Both the position numbers and the translations under genes were made by a program. Source: Neoceratodus forsteri (Eukaryota; Chordata; Ceratodontiformes; Ceratodontidae). From it: DNA of 64,000 nucleotides. The notes under the pieces are model-generated. The model had not been told where the DNA came from. It saw nothing but the letters and a program-made list of their open reading frames with translations, and did not search any database. Every line of letters starts with the position of its first letter. Position 1 is the stretch's first letter. Where the stretch lies: the NCBI GenBank assembly GCA_016271365.2, contig CM028129.1, positions 842,474,001 to 842,538,000 of the forward strand. The letters run 5' to 3'. Positions 33,833 to 44,211 of the stretch are shown here, piece by piece.

Positions 33833-34156
33833 CAATGCCCCCCGGGCAGCTCTCCACCTAACCGTCCCGTCCACCACTTCCCTGTACACCATGCCTATGT
33901 TTAACCTGGCCAGTGCCAGCTGTTTCAGTGTTTATCTACCAGATTGCTCACTTGATACTGACTTGTGTAACACCTGTTATCAATTACATGTACCCTGTAC
34001 CCAGTTGTATTTGTCTGACCACAATGTGACGTGGCGCCTCTGTTGAACGCCGATTGTTTTGCAAATCTTTGCTATGTAACCAAAAACACAATGTATGTCT
34101 TTATGTGACGAAGTACCTTTGGAAACGAGCCTCTGGCTCAAAGGTTGTAAACTGAT

Positions 34157-34190
34157 TCTTAAATAAATAAATAAATAAATAAAAATAGAT
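34157..34190 (+). repeat. LINE-A 3' tail, (AAAT)n-type
   Basis: TTAAATAAATAAATAAATAA marks the retrotransposon 3' end, about 325 bp after the last codon. Confidence 0.8.
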
Positions 34191-34199
34191 ACTGCCATG

Positions 34200-36490
34200 T
34201 TTAAAAAAAAAAAAAACTGCAAGCATCAATGGTGCTCAGGAGTAAACTTCCTGTTCTGTTGAGGCTACCCGCTCTCTCCGCAGTGGCGTGTCTGTGTACA
34301 AAAGTGATTATAATCCAAAGAATATTGTTAGAAAACTCACCCAAATGCAGATTCTGAATAAGACTGTTGCCAAGAAGGCACCTGAGCAAAACATGCCATA
34401 TTTTGGGTCATTACACAGCAGAGATTTGTAAGGCATACAGAACCTCATGGTTCCTTGGCACTGACCTACTTGATGGAAGCTGTTGCTGGGGTGCTGGAAA
34501 TGCAGGAGCACCAGAAAGGAGCTAAGGCTCAAACACTTCAAGTCAAAATTATGGCACAGATTGTCAATGCCTGTCTGAAGGAATTTCACCAATAGTTGGT
34601 TGGCCCACCAGGGCACTGCTGCATGTGGTGCTGATGACCCTAGTTCAGGAATGAGCTTGAGACATCGGAAGAATGCCAGGGGAAGAGGATCAAGTGTCTG
34701 CTGGACTGTTTTCCTCTTCCTCAGGAAACAGTGGGTAGCTCCACCTGGCATAAGCCTGGCCCCTAGCAGAGGGTGTTGGAAGGCTGTTTGGGAATGCCAT
34801 CATGGGGTGAGGAGTGGCAGCCATTGACACATGTCATGCAGGAGTGTGTGAGAAGCATCTTGGCAGCATTGCATCCATGCTTCTCCAGGGGGAGAAAGTA
34901 ATAAAAACATCAAGCCAGCAGGATGACTCCAGTCACCCACAGGCCCCACAAATGACTGGAGCATGCCATGAAACCAGATCTGTATGTCTAACAGGTGTTG
35001 GGGAATGCTCACAAACCCTGCTGTGGGGAGGGGGCAAGCCTGGAGGCCAGACATGGCTGGTAAGTCCTGGGAGAAGCCGGATCAATGGGCCTGGGGTAAC
35101 CAGCATGAAGGAGACTGCTCAAAACAGGGGAAGAAAAAGAGTAAAAAAAAAAGAGTTTCAGCAATAGTCAGAGTATTGACTATAAGCTATAGATGAGACT
35201 GCAGATGCATATAGCAAAACTTTCCTTGAGACAAAATGATAGATGACAGTTGTAGAAAAATTTAATTACATAGTTACGGTACTGAAGATAGACAAACGAT
35301 TATCTTACAAGTACTGCTATTACTTTAATAGAGGAAACACATCAGCTCATCCCAGTTATTTTGCCCCATGACAACTGACTCCAGACTATTAGCTCTGCTG
35401 GCAATCGGCTCCCATGTTAATTCATCTCCAGACAATTCACTCCCTGTACATATCATACTGAAGTCCTATAGGTTGCAAAGAAAGTGAAACATATAAATGT
35501 TCAAGGTAACAGATTACATATTTGTATGAATGTCTTACAGCTTAATCAGTAGGAAAAAAGTGGCTGTTGGCCCCAATGTATTTGATGATGGTGTCTGGAG
35601 TAGAGGCAGTTCTCCTTCATATGATTAAATTAAAGGAGTACTTCTAGGACAAAATATATTGTATTTGTGGATGCAGACACCACACATTAGTTCTATGAGC
35701 ACAGTGTTAGACTGTCTTGTGCTTTGTAGTAGACTGAGCTGGAGGTAGAGAATGGTGGATGGAGAGCACTATACCTCCCAGTTACTCATGGTAGGCCCAT
35801 GGAAAGCTAAATATATTTGAAACCGACCAGGATTTATAAAATTGACTTTGAAATATGAAAATGAATGTATTGCAGTGAAACTGTAGTAGGACCGGTTATT
35901 CCCCAGAAACAAACATTGGGCTATTGCAAAATTTTTCTATTATTATTATAGCCTTGTTTCATTAATTTGAAATAAAGGGACCAGTATTTCAGAGGCTTAT
36001 CCACTTGTACTGTTTCAAGTGGCTATGTATTGAAACCCTGTGCTATGTTCACTGTGATCATAATAACTTGTAAATGTACTGTGGCACTACAATCCTGTTA
36101 TGTTTGTTGAGACTATGTGAAGTCCCCTCTATTCCCCAGACATGATGTTCTATGTTAGAGACATGATGAGTAGAATTTTCAAAGCCCTGAGTATGGGGTG
36201 TGGACCTATGGACCAGTATTTTCAATGGTGTCCTGATATGGACACCACTGAAAATAATAAATCATCAATAATAATTGAACCAATCAGCACTGAAGATTTG
36301 CCTGCACTCAAGGGTCTCTTATTTATAACCATAAGTGAGCTTCATGCACTGTGTTTGAAAAACTTGCATATTCCACTTTTGAAAATGGGGGGCATCCATT
36401 TCTTGTTTAGTTTAAAAATTATTTTTACACTTTAATTTTATTATAGTGTATGTTAGAAAGTTGTATTCACTTAAAATCTAAATTTCCCTA
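34200..36490. other. Unassigned non-coding region
   Basis: 34300-35160 is moderately GC-rich and contains a minus-strand frame of 147 codons (34751-34308) without motifs I know. 35200-36490 is AT-rich. No RNA gene or repeat unit is visible. Confidence 0.4.
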
Positions 36491-36492
36491 GT

Positions 36493-36565
36493 CTTGTTGT
36501 ACCATCGATGCAACATCACGATGTTGTTGTACCATCGTGAGTATGTCACATCGATGGTACAACAG
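36493..36565. other. Inverted repeat / hairpin
   Basis: CTTGTTGTACCATCGATG at 36493 is inverted at 36549-36565 (CATCGATGGTACAACAG). A second partly overlapping pair (CGATGTTGTTGTACCATCG) is nested inside. It may be a MITE core. Confidence 0.65.
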
Positions 36566-36839
36566 CTCTGATCAAGTTTGCTCATGTGCCAGTCTCGCCT
36601 CGTATTCGTCATTAAAAAAGCCACAGCAGTTCAGTAGGCACTGGAGGACAGCCTAATTTAACAGTAAGTGCCGTTTTGTTTAACTCTTAGCTGGCACACA
36701 GCAGACCCCAATTATTTGATTTAAAATGTGGACCCAGAATAAGAGGAGTGTTGTCACCAACATGGGCTGGGCAGGGGGTTCCCTGACATCACGGCGTGAC
36801 CGTGAAAGAATCTACAAGTTTGCCCATACACTATAAAAG

Positions 36840-36947
36840 ACAGAGGATGGGCAACAGTAAACAACAACACTGTTTTCACTTGTCGAGGTTTCATGACAAC
36901 CATGTAACAGTGTTGTTGTTCACTGTTGCCCATCCACTATCCTCTGT
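36840..36947. other. Long hairpin with about 35-bp arms
   Basis: ACAGAGGATGGGCAACAGTA ... ACAACAACACTGTT pairs with AACAGTGTTGTTGTT ... CTGTTGCCCATCC-ACTAT-CCTCTGT, interrupted by five extra bases in the right arm, with a loop of about 30 bases. A foldback MITE is more likely than a microRNA precursor. Confidence 0.75.
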
Positions 36948-36959
36948 GTAAGTCATAAT

Positions 36960-37464
36960 TAAAAATAGGCTTGTAAGCACAGTTGGATATATTGCATGGC
37001 TATGTTTGTCTCCCTTGCATTCCTGGGGCAGTAGAAGTTAGGACTGCTCACCTTTGACTTACAGTTCTCTTGTCCTATGAAGGCATGTGGAGATATTCTT
37101 ATACCCAAATGAGACCATCCAGTGGTTTCTATAAACCTGTAAAGCATTTGTACTCAGTTTTGAATATCAGCATCCATAAGTGCCATGCTAGATCATGTTG
37201 TATATGGACTGACACTTGTCTTGACAAAAGGAATGCGCTTCTAAAAGTAGAAGGAAGTACAGTTTGTTCCTGATTTTAGATACAAAATCAAAAACAAAAT
37301 AATAGACATAATATATTTGTCTTAGTCTGGATGCAAAACACTGCATACTGCATCCATATGTCACGCATGAACATTTTTATTTTAAACATTGTTCCAGTCT
37401 GTCTGGCAGGCAACTGGACTCAATGGAAGGGATACAGGTGCATCTTGGAGCTGATGTATTAGCT
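36960..37464. other. Non-coding spacer
   Basis: AT-rich; no recognised feature. Confidence 0.5.
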
Positions 37465-37499
37465 CTGCCTTTAATGAAGCTCTTTAACTGAGTTTGTGT

Positions 37500-38277
37500 T
37501 ATGGTCTTTTCCCAGAACTCTGGAAGAGGGCTAAAATTATTCCAGCGTTCAAGGGAGGTGACTCACTACAGGCAGACAATTACAGACCTATAACTTTACT
37601 TTCAATAGTGTCAAATATATTTGAAGAAGAAATTCACAAACAGGTTTATACTTAGCTGTCTGATAATCATCTGCTTGCACCCCAGCAGTCTGGTTTCAGA
37701 CCTCAGCACCCCACCCACACTGCTCTGGTGGATTTCACGGACACCATCTCCTGCGAACTGGAAGATAAACCGCACATGAGGCGGTGTTCATGGATCTATC
37801 AAAGGCCTTTGATACTGTGGATTATCCACTTTTGTTGCATAAACTGGAGTCTAAGGGATTTAGTGCTGAGGCACTGCAGTGGTTTAAGTCATATTTACAT
37901 GGACGTACTCAAATAGTAGCTATCCAAGGTACAGAATCAGAAGCGAAAGAAATGAGCAGAGGTGTGTCACAAGGATCGATATTGGGGCCACTTCTCTTCA
38001 TTATGTTTATTGATGAATTACCTAAAATTTTTACAGAGTGTGCTGCAAAATTGTATGCAGATGGCAGAGTTTTACTTTATTCTTCTACAGATTGTCCCGG
38101 TATAGAAGGAGTTCTTCAAAAAGAATTTCACAAACTAGAGCATTGGTTGGTAGAGAATAAACTAATGTTAAATATAAAGAAAACTAATGTGATGCTATTC
38201 AAATGTAAAACAGAAAGAGCTAGTATTTTCCCATCTGATACATGGGTAAATTCAATCCAGGGGTTAACAATAGATCA
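37500..38277 (+). pseudogene. LINE-B reverse transcriptase with damaged YADD
   Basis: Blocks in order: DNYRPITLLSIVSNIFEEEI, PQQSGFRPQHPTHTALVDF, MDLSKAFDTVDYPLLLHKL, GVSQGSILGPLLFIMFID and KLYADGRVLLYSS, then KLMLNIKKTNVMLF. The catalytic YADD box reads YADG (about 38056-38067), so the second Asp is lost. The P of the VPQGS block is also changed (VSQGS). A frame change lies near 37780. This enzyme could not polymerise. Confidence 0.85.
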
Positions 38278-38916
38278 GGTGCCATCCTGGTGGTGCTGAG
38301 GGTTGATTCGCTGGATGCCACACTTCATGCCATGCCAGTGACCCAGGTTTGGGAATGGACTCAGGCCACTGGGGGTTGGCAGGGAAGGGAGGGGATTGAG
38401 CATCCGGAAGACTTCTCGGGGTGGGTAGAAGGGTTTGCATTGCTCCTCATTGGCCTCTGATGGAGATCGGGGTCCGGCAGGTAGTGATGCAAAACAGGAG
38501 GCAGAGCAGCAGCGGACGTCAGCACTTCACGTGCGCAGATGTCATTATGCATCTGTGCTTCAAGTAAAATGCAAGTAAAATCCCTGGTGGACTTAGGGAG
38601 GTGAAGGAGACCCTGGGAGCCAAGGCCCAGATCCTGATGCAAGACCAGCCTTCCACTGACTCTCCCAAGCCCCTCAACCCAGCCCAGGACCATCCCTTGA
38701 ATTCAAGAAAGGCTGCCAGGTAGGTGAGGTGGGCCCTCCCCGGGGTGATACAGGGAGGGCTGAACAGGTCTGTGGGTCTGGGGAGGGGGTGCTCAGCAAT
38801 GTGTCTCCCAGGGAAGTGGTTTCAGGATGGGAGTACAGGCAGTGGCAGTGACAGCATTCCTGAGAGATGCCCTGGTCCCCCAGTGCATAAACAGAATGTA
38901 CAAAAAAAAAACAAAA
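38278..38916 (+). mobile_element. Retroposon with A-rich tail and 12-bp target duplication
   Basis: AACAATAGATCA occurs at 38266-38277 and again at 38917-38928, flanking a 639-bp insert that ends in an A-rich tail (CAAAAAAAAAACAAAAA). If the insert is ignored, the LINE-B protein reads on without a break (LTIDQ, then VTSYKYVGMWVNPKLNFDTH). The insert is GC-rich and has no clear tRNA head or protein motif, so it is an unclassified SINE or a processed transcript copy. Confidence 0.85.
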
Positions 38917-39229
38917 AACAATAGATCAAGTTACTTCCTATAAATAGTCGGGTATGTGGGTCAATCCCAAACTAAATTTTGACACTCATATAGACCACAT
39001 TTGTATTAAAGTCTCATAGAAGCTGGGGGTTTATACAGGCACAAAAATTGTATGTCTTGTGAGACTAAAGAAAGACTGGCAAATACAGTTCTACTTCCCA
39101 TAATTGACTACAGAAGCATTATTTATTGACCAGCAAATAAAAGTAACCCACAGAAACTGGATAGACTATAGTATTGACTAATAAGATTTGTTTTAGGTTT
39201 AACTGGTCCTTATGTAATGCATCACCACT

Positions 39230-39515
39230 GAGTATGCCAATGCCACAGCGACAACTTTACAGCGATCTCATCGATACCAACAAGATAGGCAGATCACTGT
39301 GAAGTCTGCTCAGGACCCTGGTACTGCTTCCCTCAGTCTTGCACACCTTCCCAGAATCATCTCCAACTTGGAGTTGATCATAATAATAATGCGAAGTGCG
39401 GGGGGCAGAGCACATTTGATTTCTGACTTCACAATGCTGACCACAATTGCGGTCAACATAGTGCCATCACTGTAACATCGGGTTGACATATTTTTGTTGA
39501 ACTGGTATCGTAGAT
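39230..39515. mobile_element. Second insert in LINE-B
   Basis: The LINE-B protein breaks after TGPYVMHHH and resumes with HHCTMLLQLKWTSLELRRER about 290 bp later. Short TCACCA repeats lie at both junctions. Near its ends the insert has a partial inverted pair (GATCTCATCGATACCAACAA versus TTGTTGAACTGGTATCG), suggesting a MITE. Confidence 0.55.
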
Positions 39516-39830
39516 CCTCACCATTGTACTATGCTCTTACAACTGAAATGGACATCCCTGGAACTTAGGAGAGAAAGACAGACTCTTAAGTAGTTTTTTT
39601 GTATAAATGTGTAAAGGGTTTAGCTCTAGAATATCTTACAGATAAATTGTTACCTAATTCTACAGCTTACTCTCTGTGTGATATTCCTGGTAGGGGCCTG
39701 AAAATACCTAGAGTAAAAACTAGATATGGGGAATGTGTTTTGACCATGTTGCAACAATTGTTTGGAACTCCCTTCCTCCTACATTATGTAGTATGCCTAC
39801 TTACCCCAGTTTTAAGCTAACAGTTATCAA

Positions 39831-40500
39831 ATTATTCTCTTTTTTGTATAATTGTTATTAAGTACACTGATATTTTATAGAAAAACTGTTTTTGTATTTA
39901 ATATTGTTTTGTTATGAAACATTTTGATGTAGGGTGCTATGAAACAGGATGGTCCTGAAAATAGGCTTTGCCTAGTGCCTCATCCTGTCTAAATTTAAAC
40001 TTGGCTTACCTTGACTTTGGAGGTACAACTGCTTCTGCCCTTTATAAATCATTTCCTGTCCTTGTTCCTTATCCATTGAATTTTTTGTGACGGGCCTACT
40101 CTATTCAATGTGGTGGAGACAGGCGCCATTCCCCCCCCCCCACGGGAGATTGAAAGTCATGCCATAGCACAGGGGCATCCTGTTATCTTATAAGAATGCT
40201 CCTCATATGCTCATTTCCTTCCCTCCATCACAGCATTTGCTTTGCTTTATACAATGAACTTTATAACTATTGGAAAACACAAAACTATATACATACTTTC
40301 ACCTGTACAACTTAAAAACAACAAAGTATGATGCATTCAGCATCAAGGCTTAAAGTGCAGGACATTTTTTCCTCATCGTTTGAGGAACCATGCACTGTTA
40401 AAAATCGAATACTACAACACTGCTGTACATACAAATATACACCATAAAGATGCAACCATCAAAATCACTATAACATTTGTTTGAAAACCTGCATCATTAC
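39831..40500. other. Non-coding spacer
   Basis: Includes the likely LINE-B 3' untranslated region to about 40020; the rest has no recognised feature. Confidence 0.45.
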
Positions 40501-40502
<2 letters not shown>

Positions 40503-40555
<53 letters not shown>

Positions 40556-40572
40556 TATATATATATATATAT
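40503..40572. repeat. (TA)n microsatellite, Tc1 target
   Basis: TA repeats with a short CA block. The array continues after the Tc1 element at 42171-42195, so the transposon inserted into it. Confidence 0.95.
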
Positions 40573-40573
40573 A

Positions 40574-42170
40574 CAGTGGCGTGAAAAAGTATTTGCCCCC
40601 TTCCTGATTTTCTCTATTATTGCATATTTGTCACACTGGATGTTTTCAGGTCTTTAGACAAAATATAATATTAGATAAAGGGAACCTGAGTGAACAAATA
40701 ACACTTTTTTTTTTTTACTTATTTGATTTATTTAATGAAAAAAGTTAACCAACACCAACTGGCACTGTGTGAAAAAGTAATTGCCCCCTAGTTAAATCAA
40801 CCCAATTAAAGGGATAATTAGAGTCAGCTGATTGAACACAGCCAGGCTTGATTAAAGCCAGCCCTGCTCAATATAAACCTCACTTATTTTGGCCCTTACC
40901 ATCAGAGTCACGTTGCCAGCACAAAGATTCAACAAGCACATTATGCCATGATCAAAGGAAGTTCCTGAAAAGATCAGAAAAAATTTGTTGCCCTCTATCA
41001 GTCTGGAAAGGGTTACAAAGCTATTTCTAAAGGCTCTGGGACTCCATTGAACCACAGTGAAACCATAATCTCCAAATGGAGAACACTTGGAACAGTAGTG
41101 AACCTTCCAGGAGTAGGCCTGCCAAAATTACTCCAAAGGAGCAGTGTAAAATCATCCAAGAAGTCTCAAAGGATCCTAAAACAACATTCAAAGAACTGCA
41201 GGCTTCTCTTGCCTCAGCTAAGGTCAGTGTTCATGACTCCACAATCAGAAAGAGACTGGGCAAAATGGGCTTCATGTGAGTAGCAAGGCGGAAACCACTG
41301 CTAACCAAGAAGAACATAAATGCTCATCTCTCATTTGCCAAGAAGCACCTGGATGATCCACAAGCCTTTTGGGAAAATGTTCTATGGACAGATGAGTCCA
41401 AAGTGGAACTTTTGGACAACATGGATCCCATAATGTCGCGTAAAGCAAACACAACATTCCACAGTAAGAACACCATACCAACAGTCAAACATGGTGGTGG
41501 TAGTGTGATGGTGTGGGGATGCTTGCTGCCTAAGGACCTGGATGACTTGCCATAATTAAAGGAACCATGAATTCTGCTCTGTACCAGAAAATTCTTAAGG
41601 AGAATGTTCAGTCATCCTTCCGTCAGCTGAAGCTGAAGCGTGGTTGGGTCATGCAGCAAGACAATGATCAAAACACAAAAGCAAGTCCACATCAGAATGG
41701 CTAAAAGAAGTAAAATTAAAGTTTTGGGTGGCCAAGTCAAAGTCCAGACTTAAACCCAATAGAGATGCTGTGGCAGGACCTGAAACGAGCAGTTCATGCT
41801 CGAAAACCTACCAAATGTTACTGAATTAAAGCAGTTCTGCGAGGAAGATTGGGTTAAAATTCCTCCACAGCGATGTGAAAGACTGATATTGAATTATAGG
41901 AAGTGTTTGGTTGCAGTCATTGCAGCAAAATGTGGCATAACCAGTTATTAAGCGTAAGGGGGCAATTACTTTTTCACACAGTGCCAGTTGGTGTTGGTTA
42001 ACTTTTTTTCATTAAATAAGTGAAATTAAAAAAAAAAACAAGTGTTATTTGTTCACTCAGGTTCCCTTTATCTAATATTACATTTTCTAAAGACCTGAAA
42101 ACATCCAGTGTGACAAATATGCAATAATAGAGAAAATCAGGAAGGGGGCAAATACTTTTTCACGCCACTG
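40574..42170 (+). mobile_element. Tc1-like DNA transposon, complete ends, dead transposase
   Basis: A 1597-bp element that starts CAGTGGCGTGAAAAAGTATT and ends with its inverse, flanked by TA on both sides inside a TA microsatellite, the typical Tc1/mariner target. The inverted repeats are about 215 bp (40574-40790 and 41955-42170). Within each arm the outer motif GTGAAAAAGTATTTGCCCCC recurs as an inner copy (GTGAAAAAGTAATTGCCCCC at 40770), the IR/DR arrangement of many Tc1 elements. A degenerate transposase lies between. Confidence 0.95.
40948..41945 (+). pseudogene. Tc1 transposase (DD34E), multiple stops and frameshifts
   Basis: The transposase would bind the inverted repeats and cut and paste the element. 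The N-terminal part (PEKIRKN..., SGKGYKAISKGSGTPLNHSE) is split between frames. The second helix-turn-helix, RPAKITPKEQCKIIQEVSKD through VSVHDSTIRKRLGKMGF, is open at 41076-41276 and followed by TGA. The catalytic region then continues: [13 protein letters not shown] (first Asp), [18 protein letters not shown] (second Asp) and [20 protein letters not shown] (Glu region). All three catalytic acids can be seen, but at least three stops and several frame changes prevent function. Confidence 0.9.
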
Positions 42171-42195
42171 TATATATATATATATATATATATAT

Positions 42196-43194
42196 AGATA
42201 TATATTTATACAATGGGGGTGAGAGCTCCACAGTGATAATAAAACATGTTATTTCCACTGGAGTGACATATCTGAAGCTGATGTCGGTGGAGTTAAAATA
42301 TCTACCATTTATACACATCCCTCTGATGTCAGCTTCACTACCACCTGCAGTCCAAAAGACATGCAGTCAGACTCCACCTCCCTAAATCCCAGCACGTCTC
42401 AATAGCCACATTGCAAACCAAATACTTCAAAAAAAGGTACTCCCCGAAGCTCAGAAAGCTGAACTAACAACCACATACCTGACATCCATGCCAGCTTGCA
42501 CACAAAACCCCATAAGTAATGCCTCACACGTAACATTGAACAACATATGAGGTAAATAAAACATATAGCACTGTACCACTGTCAGACCCAAGGCGCATTT
42601 CTTTAGCTCCGGATACTAACCATCTTTGTCTACTTACAAGTCACCAATATCAGCAGCTCCCCAAAAAAGAAACAGCATCCCATACCTCCTGACTCAGACT
42701 CTGACTAGATGCCCGGACACACAGGAAGATGAATAGCTACACGGAACTCCCAGGTCTGAACCAGGAACATCCGGAGAACTCACAGATGCAACCAACAACA
42801 AGAAATAACTAAAACTCTTACTATAGTGTGCTAAAATGAACTACCTTTTCTATAAATATACTATAGCAGCATACAAAACATGACTGTTGCCTCAAAAATA
42901 AAAAAAAATTCTGAACCGTCCTCGGTAAAAATAACTGAACCAGAAAGATGTTGTGTTATAAACTGAACTCGGTGAACAGAACTGAATCAGACAAGAAATA
43001 AAGTACACTAAGCACCAACACTATTAAAACAGCCCACAACAAATAATAACATATAATACTGAATTACCAGCATACCATTGCATACCTGTTCAAATCCCAC
43101 CAATAACTTCCTACCCTATAACACCTACAACAGGTGCTCCCAGGTCCATTGTATAAACCACACACATGATGTGCAGATCATGTGATGTGGCAAA
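42196..43194. other. Non-coding spacer
   Basis: No coding signal or repeat unit recognised. Confidence 0.5.
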
Positions 43195-43290
43195 ATGTTC
43201 TCACTCCTGCATCATGAGCTATGGATACTCTCACTCATGCCTTCGGCACTCGTGAGTATCCATAGCTCACTCTGAAGTGAGAATATTGCC
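43195..43290. other. Strong hairpin with UUCG-type apex
   Basis: GAGCTATGGATACTC (43216-43230) is perfectly inverted at 43254-43268. Outer bases TTCTCACT and AGTGAGAA extend the stem, and the apex reads GCCTTCGGC, a stable C(UUCG)G-type loop if transcribed. It may be part of a MITE. Confidence 0.8.
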
Positions 43291-43315
43291 GTATCCACTC
43301 CTATCCATCATGTAT

Positions 43316-43318
<3 letters not shown>

Positions 43319-43362
<44 letters not shown>

Positions 43363-43369
43363 TATATAG
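43319..43369. repeat. (TA)n microsatellite
   Basis: TA repeats with one TACATA interruption. Confidence 0.95.
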
Positions 43370-43372
43370 TAG

Positions 43373-43390
43373 CATGGTAGTGCTACCATG
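43373..43390. other. Perfect palindrome CATGGTAG-TG-CTACCATG
   Basis: 18 bases with 8-base arms, directly after the TA microsatellite. Confidence 0.8.
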
Positions 43391-43990
43391 GTTAGGGTTG
43401 AGGAGCCATTTACATGTTAAACCTAAAATTTTGCACCTTAATAACCTCGCAACCGTTTAATGGATTTGCCTGAAATTTGGAATACATGATCAAGAACCAA
43501 AGATCTTGGGATATGCCAACATTCGTACTGTTCAGATATACGGCTGCAGAGTTATTAAGCGTGATCTGCGCGTGCGTTTACGCTTTTTTGGAATTCTTTG
43601 ATCGGCTCTAGAGGTCGCACAGTTTGCGCGACCAGTCCAAAATCTTCAGGGAACATGCGGCCGGGGTCCCTGATGTGCCTTTTGAAGATTTCATGAAAAA
43701 ATATTAAACGGTTCAAAAGTTATTTGTTTGTTGCTAACATTTCATTGCTTTATTTTTCTCTGTAGCAAAGTGTTTCTTACAGCGTATATCTTCCTTGAAA
43801 TTATTACAGGTGGTGCTTTACAGGTTTTACAGTTTTATCTAACATTAGGATAAGCTTTCAGGGTTACTGCATTTGTTGTTGACTGATTGTTTCTGCTCTT
43901 ACCTCCTTGTTCTTTCGTCTGTGGTTCTTCTTTTTTGGCAGGGGAAGGGCCCAGCCACCCACCCCCATCCCCAACCACCCCACACTACAC
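43391..43990. other. Unassigned segment with satellite-like motif
   Basis: Contains TTTGCCTGAAATTTGGAATA (43469), which shares TTTGCCTGAAATTT with the tandem repeat near 48881, and a CpG-rich segment GATCTGCGCGTGCGTTTACG (43563). No coding signal. Confidence 0.4.
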
Positions 43991-44096
43991 TCCTTTTATA
44001 GGGTACCACAGTTGTGACATTTCCTGTGGCAGAGCAGAAAGGGGTGGATCAGAGGGGCCTCCACAAGGTGAGCTCACTTACAGGGGCACTAGTAAT

Positions 44097-44118
44097 TTAA
44101 CTTGTTATAACAAGTTAA
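44097..44118. promoter_or_regulatory. 22-bp perfect palindrome in CR1-D leader
   Basis: TTAACTTG TTATAA CAAGTTAA is fully self-complementary and lies about 95 bp before ORF1. A regulatory role is only a guess. Confidence 0.35.
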
Positions 44119-44211
44119 ACAAAACACAATCAAACCATTACTTGCATTTTTTTCGGTTTTTTTTCCTTCTAATTACTCTGACTAGGTTTTAAACCCAGAA
44201 ACTTATCTGGA

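Larger units (their letters stand above)
30500..34190 (+). mobile_element. L2/CR1-group LINE with 2A-like motif (LINE-A)
   Basis: A plus-strand non-LTR retrotransposon of about 3.7 kb: a Pro/Ser-rich, pyrimidine-rich 5' part (30540-30900), a Leu-rich segment ending in a 2A-like motif (to about 30990), an APE endonuclease (31032-31530), a linker, the reverse transcriptase (32430-33220) and the C-terminal region ending at 33832. The 3' end is an AAATA-type repeat (34161-34188). Domain order and motifs place it in the CR1/L2/Rex1 group; the exact clade is unsure. A few frame changes are present, but the sequence is comparatively young. Confidence 0.8.
37465..39830 (+). mobile_element. L2-like LINE fragment (LINE-B), twice interrupted
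   Basis: 5'-truncated plus-strand LINE starting inside the reverse transcriptase (LWKRAKIIPAFKGGDSLQAD at about 37515) and ending with the C-terminal region (YKCVKGLALEYLTDKL, 39602-39650). The middle is interrupted by a retroposon (38278-38916) and by a block of about 290 bp (near 39230-39515). The sequence differs from LINE-A and is closer to L2. No 3' tail repeat is obvious. Confidence 0.75.

Noticed and set aside
34308..34751. Minus-strand frame of 147 codons
   Set aside because: No motif, no supporting neighbours, and the opposite strand is equally open.
36840..36947. microRNA precursor
   Set aside because: The arms are long and nearly perfect with a bulge of five bases, more like a foldback element; no evidence of processing can be seen from sequence.
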